NCBI GenBank assembly: GCA_043747595.1
Contig: JAYTOX010000147.1
Span: forward strand, 1 to 62,950
DNA length: 62,950 nt
Source of the DNA: JADKIH01 sp043747595
Lineage (GTDB): Bacteria; Bacteroidota; Bacteroidia; AKYH767-A; 2013-40CM-41-45
Reading direction: 5' to 3'
Both the position numbers and the translations under genes were made by a program. Positions within the stretch are counted from its first letter, which is position 1. Every line of letters starts with the position of its first letter. The notes under the pieces were generated by a model. It did no database searches, was not told the origin of the DNA, and saw only the letters and a program-made list of their open reading frames with translations. Below, in pieces: positions 26,129 to 36,008 of the stretch.

Positions 26129-27949
26129 TTATTTAGGCTGAACTAAGGTATATTTTCTCCCTTTGTTTTGCTCTTTCAACCAACCCATCAGAGGTGAAAA
26201 ATAATCAAGCATTGCACGAGCACTTAAATCTTCGCCGGTTTTATCTTTTAATAATTTTCTCCAATCAACACTACTTCCCGGTTTCATGATATCTTGAATG
26301 AAAGTACCAATCTCTTTATGTCCAAAATAATTTGTATTGTGAGGATCTTGATGGATAATATTTTTAGAAATATAATCGTGAACTTGAAAAAGCAAAATAA
26401 ATGAAATGGCGTAATCGTAATATCCTGCAGGGTCATCGTTGATATGAGTTTTAGTTGCAGCATCGCACAGATCTCCATCACGTTCAGATGGCGGAACAAT
26501 TCCTTGGTATTCCTTAGCCAACTCCCACCACCTTTTATTCCACTGATCGACAGGTAAATTCTTAGCATAAAGATCATGTTCAAAGATGCTCATGGTACCA
26601 GTACTCCAAGGTATAAATACAACGTAATGCAATGCATCTTTCAAGAGTTGCTTAGTCATATCAATTTTAGTGGTTGAATCCACCAAACCTAGTCCTGCAC
26701 AAAATGGTTTTTGCATTGCTGCCAAACCCATCATACTGCCTAGGGCTTCATGATATGCACGATTAGCTCCTTCTCTCAATAAATATGGAACATCAGGATT
26801 GCTGTACGATAAATAGTAATAGATGTGTCCGTATTCATGGTGAACAGTTTCATACCATTGAGAGTTAGGAACAATAGACATCAAGGAACGAACATCTTTT
26901 TCTAAATCCATATGCCAAGCAGATGCGTGTGTATTTTTCTTATAGCCGGAATTTTTTTCTACCGGATACAAACTCGATTTTTCCCAAAATGAATTTGGCA
27001 ACGACGGAAACCCAAGTGATACATAAAATTTTTCTCCTTGCTTAGCAACCCACTCTGCATTCTTATTTTTCAATGCACTGTCAAGATTCAAACCTTCTAC
27101 GGTTACAAGTTCACTCCAATCTTGTCCCCAACGATTACTTAACCAATGTGCAGGAATAAAATCAGGAACTTCTTTTACTTTGTATTTTTTTGCCAATTCA
27201 TACCTCATGTAAGTATGCAATTCATTGAACAATGGAAACAACTCCTTGTTGAATTTGGAAAGCATCTCCATCATTTCATCTTTACTCATTCCATAATCAG
27301 AAACCATGTACGTAAAGTAATCGGGATAACCCAAACCATTTACAACGTTATTTCTAAGTTCACGTAAGTTCACTAAACCCGGCTTCAATTCTTTCCCAAT
27401 TAACTTACTTGCTTCCCACGCCTTTCTACGAAGAGTTGTATCTGTTGCTGAAGTCAAAATAGAATCGATCTGATTGGGAGTTATTTCTTTTCCCTCTAAA
27501 TTAAATTTATATCCATAAAGTTTTTCTGTTTGAGCTGTTCCTGCTTTAATCAGAGCCTTCACTTCTTTCTCTGCACTCTCCGGTCCTCCGGCAGCTAAGT
27601 ATAAAATCTTCTTTAATTGACGTACTTGGATCGGTTGTAATTCACTTTCCCATTTCAAATACGTTTTTACTTTTTCAATGTTTTGATTACTTCCTGTAAA
27701 TTTGGCTAATGCTTGATCAGCAATACCCGATTTATAAGCATTCATTGTATCGCCTTCAACGATGTGTGTATTAACAAGCCACTGCCCTTCACTGCTTGCA
27801 GTATACAATTGTTGATACGTTATATTGTATTGGTCAAGGTAAGACTGCACTTCTTTCATGTGCGCTTCTTTCGAATTGCCACATGACGAAAGAAAAGCCA
27901 CCCAAATAATTCCGGGTAGAATTAATAAATTCTTGGTGATTGATTTCAT
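26129..27949 (-). CDS. M2 family metallopeptidase (ACE-like), lipoprotein
   Basis: A 606-residue peptidase of the angiotensin-converting-enzyme family (M2), which removes C-terminal dipeptides. The zinc motif is HHEYGHIYYY (HExxH) followed by the EALGSMMG glutamate segment; the LREGANRAYHEA stretch is typical of bacterial M2 enzymes. The N-terminal hydrophobic stretch ends in FLSSCGNS, a lipobox, so the protein should be lipid-anchored in the periplasm or outer membrane. It begins 5 bases after the stop of the PKD/T9SS gene at 27955, so the two are almost surely co-transcribed. Length is usual for the bacterial family. Confidence 0.88.
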   Translation of the reverse strand: MKSITKNLLILPGIIWVAFLSSCGNSKEAHMKEVQSYLDQYNITYQQLYTASSEGQWLVNTHIVEGDTMNAYKSGIADQALAKFTGSNQNIEKVKTYLKWESELQPIQVRQLKKILYLAAGGPESAEKEVKALIKAGTAQTEKLYGYKFNLEGKEITPNQIDSILTSATDTTLRRKAWEASKLIGKELKPGLVNLRELRNNVVNGLGYPDYFTYMVSDYGMSKDEMMEMLSKFNKELFPLFNELHTYMRYELAKKYKVKEVPDFIPAHWLSNRWGQDWSELVTVEGLNLDSALKNKNAEWVAKQGEKFYVSLGFPSLPNSFWEKSSLYPVEKNSGYKKNTHASAWHMDLEKDVRSLMSIVPNSQWYETVHHEYGHIYYYLSYSNPDVPYLLREGANRAYHEALGSMMGLAAMQKPFCAGLGLVDSTTKIDMTKQLLKDALHYVVFIPWSTGTMSIFEHDLYAKNLPVDQWNKRWWELAKEYQGIVPPSERDGDLCDAATKTHINDDPAGYYDYAISFILLFQVHDYISKNIIHQDPHNTNYFGHKEIGTFIQDIMKPGSSVDWRKLLKDKTGEDLSARAMLDYFSPLMGWLKEQNKGRKYTLVQPK

Positions 27950-27954
27950 AGTTA

Positions 27955-29589
27955 TTAGTTATTTTTTTGAATAATTAATTTTTTATTGATCGATGATTTA
28001 TTGCTAATTACCTGCAGAGTATATATACCGGAAGTATACGGCATAAGGTCAATTGTCAGTTTATTATTTTCGGTCACAATTTCAGAAACGATATTGCCAA
28101 TTGCATTGATCAATTTAAGCTTAATAATTCCTGTTCTTTTAATAGTAACGAAAATTTCCGATGAAGCCGGATTTGGATAAAGAGTAAGTTGATCAAAAAA
28201 TGATTCATCGTTCGACAATAAAATATTTGACAACGTGAAAGAAGAGGAGCATCCATTTGCCGTTGTGCTTTCTACGGTATAATTTCCATTTTGATGTGGA
28301 ACATAATAATCTAGTGAGGCTCCTTGTATTAAACTTCCATTAAAATACCAAGAGTAACTAGAAAAACCTGAAATCGAAAACAGGGTATCGTTTGTGAGAA
28401 TTATATTTTGCAAAATTGGAGATGGAAAGACAGTAATAAAGTCGGTATATACCGCGCTGTCGTTTCCTCCTCCGTTTACGGCTAACAGTGTAACAGTATA
28501 TGTTCCGGGAGATGAGTAACAAATGCTTGCAACCGGATTTTGAAAACTGCTGGTATCAATATCTGCTCCTTGAAAATACCAATTGAAAGTTGATCCATTT
28601 ACAGAGGTATTCTGAAAATTCACACATTGACCTGGGCAAATCGAATCGTTATCGACTGTAAAAGATGCAAGAGGTTGTACAATACAATTTACAATATCGA
28701 GCGAAATTTCTCCACGATAAGGACAACCAAACATGTCGTGTGTTACAAGAGTTACTAGAGGTAAACTCCCCGGAAGTCCGTTGTAAACTCCTTCTACAGT
28801 ATCATTCATTAAGACAGAAGTAAAATTAAGATTCGGATTTGCAGAAGCCCACAAATAGTTTGGAAAATTTCCTAGCCCGGAATTCTCTCTGATAGAAAAA
28901 GTATCGCCAATACAAACCGGTGTATGATCAACTTCTACAGTAAGTGTTGGTGGCGAACAAGGAAAAATTTGAACTGTATTATTGATAACAGCCGAACATG
29001 GACTTCCGATTAACGCAGCATTTGAAACACCAAGAGTAGTATCAACTAAATAAATTTTCAATGTTCTTATTGCAAACGAAAGAGGATCATACAATGTTAG
29101 TGCATCGGCCAAACCTAAATAGTTTCCAATCGGCCAAATACTATCGTATACTGCATAAACAGCATTAGGGCTTAATGTTCCATTTCCACACCCACCACAA
29201 GGGCTGGAAGATCCATTACCGGTAACAGCAATGGTGTAAGAAGAACAAATACAACTTCCCACAGATGTTTTATCGGCATCCCATCCGGCGCCATCGCCAC
29301 CAAAGCCGGTTGTAAAACAATTTTGTGCAATAAAAATTCCGCCGGCATCGTATCCATCAACACAAAGATCACCATCATTTATGTTACACATTACTTCAAG
29401 AGTTGAGCTTCCTTGACCTGATACTATTAACCAACCAGCCGGCACGGCCCATGTATAACTTGATGCACCAATAATATTGGCATGATAAACATATACATAA
29501 CCCGGACAAACCACAGCCGACCCACTAATTTGCGCTTTACAAATAATTGAACTGAATAAAATAAAAATAAAAAGTAGGAGTTTTTTCAT
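27955..29589 (-). CDS. secreted PKD-domain protein with T9SS sorting domain
   Basis: A 544-residue protein. Signal peptide 1-20 (ending CKAQ). Several Ig-like beta modules follow; an early one has the SYTWAVPAGW pattern found in PKD-like domains of this phylum. A clear PKD domain lies at about 305-390 (ASFTVDNDSICPGQCV, GTYTVTLLAVNGG). The C-terminal T9SS domain (about 470-544) has LYPNPASSEIF and SGIYTLQV. There are many cysteines, consistent with an exported, disulfide-bonded protein. No catalytic motif is seen. It is the first gene of a two-gene unit with the M2 peptidase. Confidence 0.82.
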   Translation of the reverse strand: MKKLLLFIFILFSSIICKAQISGSAVVCPGYVYVYHANIIGASSYTWAVPAGWLIVSGQGSSTLEVMCNINDGDLCVDGYDAGGIFIAQNCFTTGFGGDGAGWDADKTSVGSCICSSYTIAVTGNGSSSPCGGCGNGTLSPNAVYAVYDSIWPIGNYLGLADALTLYDPLSFAIRTLKIYLVDTTLGVSNAALIGSPCSAVINNTVQIFPCSPPTLTVEVDHTPVCIGDTFSIRENSGLGNFPNYLWASANPNLNFTSVLMNDTVEGVYNGLPGSLPLVTLVTHDMFGCPYRGEISLDIVNCIVQPLASFTVDNDSICPGQCVNFQNTSVNGSTFNWYFQGADIDTSSFQNPVASICYSSPGTYTVTLLAVNGGGNDSAVYTDFITVFPSPILQNIILTNDTLFSISGFSSYSWYFNGSLIQGASLDYYVPHQNGNYTVESTTANGCSSSFTLSNILLSNDESFFDQLTLYPNPASSEIFVTIKRTGIIKLKLINAIGNIVSEIVTENNKLTIDLMPYTSGIYTLQVISNKSSINKKLIIQKNN

Positions 29590-29688
29590 CGATAGGTTTT
29601 TGAGTGTTGAAAAGTAACTAAATATTCATAGTGAACCAACTTTCTTAATGTGCAAATTAAATTGCAAATTGCAGATATATAAAAAAAC

Positions 29689-30828
29689 ATGAACTGGAGT
29701 TATTGGGAACAGGAATCATTTATAAAAAAACCTGATGTAATTGTTATCGGCAGCGGAATTGTTGGATTGAATGCGTCCTTACAATTAAAGTCAAAACATC
29801 CTGCACTACAAGTACTTGTTTTGGAACGTGGAGCTTTGCCCTATGGCGCAAGTACTCGAAATGCAGGTTTCGCTTGTTTCGGCAGTATCTCCGAATTAAT
29901 TTCCGATCTCAAAAATAATTCATGGCAAGACGTTTTTGATTTGGTTCAAAAAAGATTTGAAGGATTACAACAGTTGAGAAATATAATAGGTGATTCCAAT
30001 TTAGACTATGAACCATTTGGTGGTTATGAAATTTTTACTCCGAATCAATCTTCGCTTGCAGATAATTGTTTAGCTGAAATAGAACCATTCAATAAAGAAT
30101 TAGAAAAAATAACCGGCCATAAAAACACATACAGTTTAGTAAAAAATCAAATAAGTCAATTTGGTTTTGAAAATGTTGATTGCATGATTAAGAACTCCGA
30201 AGAAGGCCAAATCAATACCGGAAAAATGATGAAAGTTCTTCTTGAAAAATGCAGACAAGCAGGAGTAGAAATTCTCAATGGAATTAAGGTGCTTAAAATT
30301 ATTCAAAACAATCATACAGTGCAATTAATACTCGACAATAATTTTAACTTAGAAAGCAGAAAAGTATTGATTGCAACAAATGGTTTTGCGCGGGAACTGT
30401 TACCTGAATTTGATGTAGCGCCTGCTCGTGCTCAAGTATTAATTACACAACCAATAGCAGGATTAAAAATAAAAGGTAGTTTTCATTATGACGAAGGGTA
30501 TTACTATTTTCGAAATGTAGGCGATAGAATTCTATTTGGAGGGGGAAGGAATTTAGCATTTAATGATGAAAACACTAGCGAATTCGGATTAACACAATTG
30601 ATACAAAATACTTTGGAGAAACTTTTGAAAGAAATGATACTTCCAAAAACAGGTTTCGTAGTAGATCAGCGGTGGAGTGGAATTATGGGGTTAGGCAAAC
30701 ATAAAAACCCAATCATAAAAAAAGTAAATGAAAACATTTATTGTTGCGTGAGAATGGGTGGTATGGGAATAGCGCTAGGAGCAAAAGTAGGAGAAGAAAG
30801 TGCCGATTTAATTTTAAGTGAGCTGTAA
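29689..30828 (+). CDS. FAD-dependent oxidoreductase (DAO/DadA family)
   Basis: A 379-residue flavoprotein with an N-terminal dinucleotide loop VIGSGIVGLNASLQL (about 20-34), LERGALPYGASTRNAGFACFG (FAD contacts, glycine-oxidase-like), and a C-terminal FAD-closing motif RWSGIMGLGKHKNP plus CVRMGGMGIALGAKVGE. This is the amine/amino-acid oxidase (DAO) fold. The substrate cannot be assigned; family members oxidise glycine, sarcosine or D-amino acids. No signal peptide. It is divergent from the PKD/T9SS gene, and no partner genes give context. Confidence 0.85.
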   Translation: MNWSYWEQESFIKKPDVIVIGSGIVGLNASLQLKSKHPALQVLVLERGALPYGASTRNAGFACFGSISELISDLKNNSWQDVFDLVQKRFEGLQQLRNIIGDSNLDYEPFGGYEIFTPNQSSLADNCLAEIEPFNKELEKITGHKNTYSLVKNQISQFGFENVDCMIKNSEEGQINTGKMMKVLLEKCRQAGVEILNGIKVLKIIQNNHTVQLILDNNFNLESRKVLIATNGFARELLPEFDVAPARAQVLITQPIAGLKIKGSFHYDEGYYYFRNVGDRILFGGGRNLAFNDENTSEFGLTQLIQNTLEKLLKEMILPKTGFVVDQRWSGIMGLGKHKNPIIKKVNENIYCCVRMGGMGIALGAKVGEESADLILSEL

Positions 30829-31065
30829 TCAAACAATGGATCTTCCACATTTCAATTCCTAAAAGAGTTTCTGAATTCAAAATAATATCGTAAAACGAAT
30901 CAATTGCAATTAATCATTATCCAATTACAGAACTGATAAACAACACAATAACGTTCAACTTATGTACTTTTATACTCATCCAATAATTTATTATTAACCT
31001 TCGAACGGCGAATATCTTTATTGTTGTTGCCCAACATAAATCTTCAACTGCTTAATCAATAATAA

Positions 31066-31094
31066 TTGAATACCATGTAAAAATCCTATTTTTG
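31066..31094 (+). promoter_or_regulatory. promoter of the TamL-like gene
   Basis: TTG (31066-31068), 18 bases, TATTTTTG (31087-31094), a canonical Bacteroidota promoter. The predicted start of transcription is near 31099, which rules out the upstream TTG at 31092 as a start codon and favours the GTG at 31119. Confidence 0.65.
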
Positions 31095-31118
31095 CAGGCA
31101 CCTACTCTATCCTCAAAC

Positions 31119-33401
31119 GTGTCAAGAATAATTAGCTTCCTCTTTTTAGTTTTATTCGCGCTAGCTTTTACTGCTTGCAATCCGACACGACATGTTCCGG
31201 AGGGTAGCTATCTTCTCAATTCGAATGTCATTAAATCAGATACCATTGGATTGAATAATGAACAACTGGATGCATTAATAAGACAGAAACCGAACAGAAA
31301 ACTTTTAGGCTTTATTCGTTTTCATCTATGGTTATATAATATTGGCAAAAACGGAAAAGACAATAAACTAAAAACCGGCCTTCGAAAAATTGGCGAAGCT
31401 CCTGTAATAGTTGATTCTCTCGCCGTTGAAAAATCGAAAGAACAGATAAAACTTTTCCTTAACAAAAACGGATATTTTAATAGCTTGGTAAATGATAGTA
31501 TCAACTACCATAAAAAAAGAGCAAAAGTAATTTACAAAATAACCTATAATCAACCGTATAAGATTCATACTATTGCCTATTCAACTCAAGATAGCGGCTT
31601 GGCTTATGTATTGCCAATTTTTCAACATTCATCGTTACTTGTTCCCGGAAATAATTACAGTGAAGAAACACTCGACAAAGAACGTGAAAGAGTTACAATT
31701 GGGATTAAAGATCAAGGATATTATTTTTTCAATCGCAATTATATCACTTTTTCAATCGACACAACATTAGGAAATCATTCGGCCGATATTTATTTGTACA
31801 TAAATAGAATCAATGAAAATGTCGACCCTAATATGATCAACAATGAGCCAATCAAAGATCATCAAGCTTATAGAATTCGCGACATCTACGTTCAGACAGA
31901 TTACAACCCAAAAAATCCTGCAGCATCTGTACCAAGAGACACAATTATTTATAAAGGGTTGCATATTCTTACAATCGATAGCAACTATGTTATTCGAAAC
32001 TCTGAATTGGCTAGAAACGTTTTTGTTTCAAGCGGAAATTTATATTTGCAATCAAAGCTCGACTATACCTATAAAAAATTACAAGAGCTAAATATTTTCA
32101 AGTTCATAAATATTTATTTTAAAGAAATACCTCGTGATGAAGAACAAAGTAAATATCTCTTGGATCTTTACATTCAAATGACACCAACAAACCGCCAAGA
32201 TTTTACAGTTGAATCGGAAGTAACAAATACCGGAGGAAACATTGGAATAGCAGGAAGTTTCGGTTACAGAAACAAGAATTTCTTTAAAGGTGCAGAAGTA
32301 CTAGAATTGAAATTAAAAGGAGGACTGGAAGCCATTCCAAATTTCAACGACAGCGTCGACAAGAAAAAATTATTTTTCTTCAACACCTTCGAATTTGGCC
32401 CTGAACTAAGTCTTGGATTTAAAAAATTATTACTTCCCGGATTCATTGAGAGGGGAACATCGCGATACGCAAATCCGAAAACCTCCATTAACCTCGGATT
32501 CAATTATCAAGAACGACCAGATTACACACGTTCAATTACAAATTTCTCGCTCAACTATTCTATTTCTCCAACCAAACGGCAGCGATTTATTTTTGGTCCG
32601 GAAGTGAATTCGGTTAAAGTAAAATTGTCGTCAGGATTTAAATCAAAACTAGAAAGTTTAAACGATCCAAGGTTATTTTATACCTACGACACCCACGTTA
32701 TTTCTTCGTTGCGGTTGAGCTATATTAACACGAACCAAAATTTAACAGCCAATAGAAATTTCCTTTACTTCAGAGTTAATGGCGAGGGTGCAGGAAAATT
32801 ATTTAGTGCAAAATTAAATCCTTCACAGTTTCTAAAAATCGATTTCGATTTGAGCTATCATCAGTCTATCAATAAGTATAATAATGTTGTGTTTCGTGTA
32901 GCCTCCGGAGTTGGACTTCCTTTTGGATTGAGTAGATCTTTGCCTTTTGAAAAAAGTTTTTTTTCCGGTGGTGCTAACAGTGTAAGAGCTTGGAGTGCAC
33001 GAACACTTGGACCAGGTTCGTATAAAAAAATTGTGAGCATAGAGCAAAGTGGCGATATAAAAATTGAAGGCAATATAGAATACAGAACAGAATTTGTTCG
33101 ACTTGCCAATGGTATAATCATAGAAGCGGCTACTTTTCTTGACGCAGGAAATGTTTGGACAAGAAATGAAGACGTAAGTCGACCCGGCGGGAAATTTGAC
33201 CCTAAGAATGTGCTTGCACAATTAGGTGTTGGTGGCGGAGCAGGATTACGATTTAATTTTTCTTTTTTCATCCTTCGTCTAGATGCAGCTGTTAAGTTGC
33301 GCGATCCGTCGCTCGAATTAAATAAACGATGGGTATACCCAAATCAAAAATTCGGGATTAGCGAAGTAAATTTCAATCTCGCCATTGGTTATCCTTTTTA
33401 G
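31119..33401 (+). CDS. tamL: TamL/BamA-like outer-membrane assembly lipoprotein
   Basis: A 760-residue Omp85-superfamily protein. The N-terminus is a signal peptide ending FTACNPTRHVPEG, a cysteine that fits lipid attachment; the lipid-anchored TamA variant of Bacteroidota is called TamL. POTRA-type repeats span roughly 30-400, and a C-terminal surface-antigen beta-barrel (about 400-760) includes SYINTNQNL, FFSGGANSVRAW (the conserved VRAW-type barrel motif) and a terminal aromatic FNLAIGYPF. It inserts or assembles outer-membrane proteins. The start is GTG at 31119; an upstream in-frame TTG lies inside the promoter. No tamB is seen in the window. Confidence 0.85.
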   Translation: MSRIISFLFLVLFALAFTACNPTRHVPEGSYLLNSNVIKSDTIGLNNEQLDALIRQKPNRKLLGFIRFHLWLYNIGKNGKDNKLKTGLRKIGEAPVIVDSLAVEKSKEQIKLFLNKNGYFNSLVNDSINYHKKRAKVIYKITYNQPYKIHTIAYSTQDSGLAYVLPIFQHSSLLVPGNNYSEETLDKERERVTIGIKDQGYYFFNRNYITFSIDTTLGNHSADIYLYINRINENVDPNMINNEPIKDHQAYRIRDIYVQTDYNPKNPAASVPRDTIIYKGLHILTIDSNYVIRNSELARNVFVSSGNLYLQSKLDYTYKKLQELNIFKFINIYFKEIPRDEEQSKYLLDLYIQMTPTNRQDFTVESEVTNTGGNIGIAGSFGYRNKNFFKGAEVLELKLKGGLEAIPNFNDSVDKKKLFFFNTFEFGPELSLGFKKLLLPGFIERGTSRYANPKTSINLGFNYQERPDYTRSITNFSLNYSISPTKRQRFIFGPEVNSVKVKLSSGFKSKLESLNDPRLFYTYDTHVISSLRLSYINTNQNLTANRNFLYFRVNGEGAGKLFSAKLNPSQFLKIDFDLSYHQSINKYNNVVFRVASGVGLPFGLSRSLPFEKSFFSGGANSVRAWSARTLGPGSYKKIVSIEQSGDIKIEGNIEYRTEFVRLANGIIIEAATFLDAGNVWTRNEDVSRPGGKFDPKNVLAQLGVGGGAGLRFNFSFFILRLDAAVKLRDPSLELNKRWVYPNQKFGISEVNFNLAIGYPF

Positions 33402-33528
33402 TCATTGTGAATATTTCAAAGTCATGTTAATCCATTTTAAAAGCTTGATTTCTGAGCTTATCGCAAATTTTTGCAATAAAAAATTAGAATATTTTTCTAG
33501 CTTTGTGTCCTTAAATTAAAATAAATCT

Positions 33529-34587
33529 ATGTCGTATTCAAAGATCACCGAACTACTCGGACCAGGAGCAGATAATTTACTAAGTCATTCATGTAAAACG
33601 ATAAGTAAAGAAACCTTACACCTGCCCGGACCAGATTTTGCTGACCGTATTTTTTCATCATCAAATCGTTCGAATCAAGTTTTAAGAAGCTTACATCAAC
33701 TTTATAATCATGGTCGTTTATCGGGGAGTGGTTACCTTTCAATCTTACCGGTAGATCAAGGCATAGAACATTCGGCCGGAGCATCCTTTGCTCCCAACCC
33801 TATTTATTTTGATCCGGAAAATATTGTTAAGTTAGCTATAGAAGGAGGATGCAATGCTGTTGCATCAACTTTTGGCGGACTTGCAATTGTATCAAGAAAA
33901 TATGCTCATAAAATTCCTTTCATTGTAAAAATAAATCACAACGAATTTCTGACTTACCCAAACAAGTATGATCAAATCATGTTTGGAAAAGTAAAAGAAG
34001 CTTATGAAATGGGGGCCGTAGCAGTAGGAGCCACAATTTATTTTGGCAGTGAAGAGTCGGGGCGCCAGATACAAGAAGTGAGTAACGCTTTTGCTTATGC
34101 CCACGAGTTAGGAATGGCAACAATACTTTGGTGTTACACTCGTAACAATGGCTTCAAAAAAGATGGGATAGATTACTCTACATCGGCCGATTTAACCGGA
34201 CAAGCCAATCATTTAGGAGTAACAATTCAGGCAGATATTATAAAACAAAAACTTCCAACCAACAATGGAGGTTATACAGCCATTAACTTTGGGAAAACAC
34301 ATCCGAAAGTTTATTCAGAATTAACAACCGACCACCCTATCGATCTTTGTCGTTACCAAGTAATCAACTGCTACTCTGGAAGAGTGGGATTGATTAACAG
34401 CGGTGGAGAATCTAAAGGAGCAACCGATTTATCAGAAGCTATCACTACCGCAGTTATTAATAAAAGAGCTGGCGGACAAGGATTGATCAGCGGGCGAAAA
34501 GCATTTCAAAAACCAATGAAAGATGGCGTTACACTTTTACAAATGATACAAGATGTTTATCTTGAAGAAAAAGTAACGATAGCCTAA
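33529..34587 (+). CDS. fbaB: class I fructose-bisphosphate aldolase (DhnA type)
   Basis: A 352-residue cytosolic aldolase interconverting fructose 1,6-bisphosphate with two triose phosphates via a lysine Schiff base. Blocks seen: SILPVDQGIEHSAGASFAPNP at about 75-95, ASTFGGLAIVSRKYAHKIPFIVKINHNE, VAVGATIYFGS, ILWCYTRNNGF and the C-terminal GLISGRKAFQKP. These are diagnostic for the bacterial DhnA/FbaB group, which is unrelated in sequence to the zinc class II enzyme. A TAGCTTTG at 33498-33505 may be its -7 box, though no well-spaced -33 box is present. accD follows after 51 bases. Confidence 0.93.
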   Translation: MSYSKITELLGPGADNLLSHSCKTISKETLHLPGPDFADRIFSSSNRSNQVLRSLHQLYNHGRLSGSGYLSILPVDQGIEHSAGASFAPNPIYFDPENIVKLAIEGGCNAVASTFGGLAIVSRKYAHKIPFIVKINHNEFLTYPNKYDQIMFGKVKEAYEMGAVAVGATIYFGSEESGRQIQEVSNAFAYAHELGMATILWCYTRNNGFKKDGIDYSTSADLTGQANHLGVTIQADIIKQKLPTNNGGYTAINFGKTHPKVYSELTTDHPIDLCRYQVINCYSGRVGLINSGGESKGATDLSEAITTAVINKRAGGQGLISGRKAFQKPMKDGVTLLQMIQDVYLEEKVTIA

Positions 34588-34638
34588 ACTACTTTCGAGT
34601 TAGTTCATCAATTTATTAATGATTACTAAACAACTATC

Positions 34639-35502
34639 ATGAGTTGGTTTAAACGAATAAAGGAAGGTATAACTACTTCTACAAAAGAGAAAAAAGAAAC
34701 ACCTGAAGGGCTTTGGCACAAATGTTCAGCATGCAAACATATTGTTCCCAAGAAAGATCATATATCGAGAAAATTTGTGTGTGAGCAATGCGGTTATCAT
34801 GATCGTATTAGTTCGCAAGATTATTTTGAAATATTACTCGACGAAGAACACGATGCAATTGAATTCAATGAAAATCTTAGTTCGGGCGATCCATTAAATT
34901 TTGTTGACACAAAAAAATATACAGATCGATACAAAGAGACACAAAAGAAAACGAATCTAGTTGATGCGATTCGTACCGTTGCAGGAAAAATACATGGCGA
35001 AGGTGTCGTAATTGCCTGTATGGATTTTTCATTTATTGGTGGATCGATGGGATCGGTTGTAGGAGAAAAAATTTCACGTGCAATTGATTATAGTATCGAA
35101 CATAAACTTCCGTTGATTGTAATTTCTAAATCGGGAGGAGCACGTATGATGGAAGCCGCTTATTCGTTGATGCAAATGGCAAAGACCTCCGCTAAATTAA
35201 CTTTGCTTGCCGATGCAGGATTGCCATACATTTCATTATTAACAGATCCTACCACCGGAGGCGTTACAGCGTCTTATGCCATGTTAGGCGATTTGAATAT
35301 TTCAGAACCTGGTGCTTTAATCGGATTCGCCGGTCCACGTGTTGTAAAAGAAACAATTGGAAAAGATCTTCCAAAAGGATTTCAAACAGCTGAATTTGTG
35401 CTTGAACATGGCTTTCTCGACTTCATAGTAGATCGAAGAGAATTAAAAGCTAAGCTGGGACAGGTGTTAGCGATGCTGAAAAACCCTGCAAAATCAAACT
35501 AA
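34639..35502 (+). CDS. accD: acetyl-CoA carboxylase carboxyltransferase subunit beta
   Basis: A 287-residue beta subunit that, with AccA, transfers carboxyl from biotin to acetyl-CoA to make malonyl-CoA, the first step of fatty-acid synthesis. The N-terminal zinc ribbon has Cys29, Cys32, Cys48 and Cys51 (CSAC...CEQC). The crotonase-fold domain has VVACMDFSFIGGSMGSVVGEK-like blocks, SGGARMMEA and TDPTTGGVTASYAMLGD. Full length. accA and accBC are not in the window. It is probably co-transcribed with fbaB, as no terminator separates them. Confidence 0.95.
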   Translation: MSWFKRIKEGITTSTKEKKETPEGLWHKCSACKHIVPKKDHISRKFVCEQCGYHDRISSQDYFEILLDEEHDAIEFNENLSSGDPLNFVDTKKYTDRYKETQKKTNLVDAIRTVAGKIHGEGVVIACMDFSFIGGSMGSVVGEKISRAIDYSIEHKLPLIVISKSGGARMMEAAYSLMQMAKTSAKLTLLADAGLPYISLLTDPTTGGVTASYAMLGDLNISEPGALIGFAGPRVVKETIGKDLPKGFQTAEFVLEHGFLDFIVDRRELKAKLGQVLAMLKNPAKSN

Positions 35503-35598
35503 ATACCTGAAAAATAGCTAATTACCGAGTTGTTTTCCTGCATCATCATTTTGTTTTCTAGAAAGAATATGTTTACAGAAAATGTGCTGAAAAAATTC

Positions 35599-35628
35599 TT
35601 GCAGGTAAGAATATAAATGGTACATTTG
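35599..35628 (+). promoter_or_regulatory. promoter of rpsO
   Basis: TTG (35599-35601), 19 bases, TACATTTG (35621-35628): an exact Bacteroidota-type promoter. Transcription would start near 35633, so the first in-frame start that can be used is the ATG at 35662. Confidence 0.65.
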
Positions 35629-35661
35629 CACCTCATTTTAAAAGAAATAAGTCAAGTTACA

Positions 35662-35931
35662 ATGAAATTAAACTCAGCCGGAAAAAAAGAAATTTTCAAG
35701 AAATTTGGTGGCTCTGAAAGCAATACCGGTTCTTCTGAAGCACAAATAGCAATGTTTACAGAGCGTATCAGTTTTATGACTGGTCATCTTCAAACAATGA
35801 AAAAAGATTTTGCTACTCAACGTTCTTTGATTCGTTTAGTAGGAAAACGTCGTAGTTTACTTGACTACCTTCAGAAAATCGATATCGAGCGTTACCGTAA
35901 GATAATTGCTGATCTGAAAATCAGAAAATAA
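35662..35931 (+). CDS. rpsO: 30S ribosomal protein S15
   Basis: An 89-residue ribosomal protein binding the central domain of 16S rRNA. Family residues are evident: GSSEAQIAMFTERI, HLQTMKKDF, RSLIRLVGKRRSLLDYLQKID and the C-terminal RYRKIIADL. The open frame extends to 35617, but the ATG at 35662 gives the exact standard length and lies downstream of the promoter. It is followed by a terminator and then pnp, the widely conserved rpsO-pnp order. Confidence 0.97.
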   Translation: MKLNSAGKKEIFKKFGGSESNTGSSEAQIAMFTERISFMTGHLQTMKKDFATQRSLIRLVGKRRSLLDYLQKIDIERYRKIIADLKIRK

Positions 35932-35954
35932 AATAAAATTTATCTAAAATACAG

Positions 35955-35984
35955 AAAGGCAATTCGTAATGATTGCCTTTTTTT
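35955..35984 (+). terminator. terminator/attenuator between rpsO and pnp
   Basis: AAAGGCAAT...ATTGCCTTT stem followed by T run. No second promoter is obvious before pnp, so partial read-through may set the pnp level. Confidence 0.75.
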
Positions 35985-36008
35985 AATTGTAATTAATAAA
36001 GCTGCAAA

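Noticed and set aside
32832..33271. two overlapping antisense frames of 129 and 136 residues opposite the TamL barrel
   Set aside because: Shadows of the strongly supported outer-membrane gene; no family resemblance.
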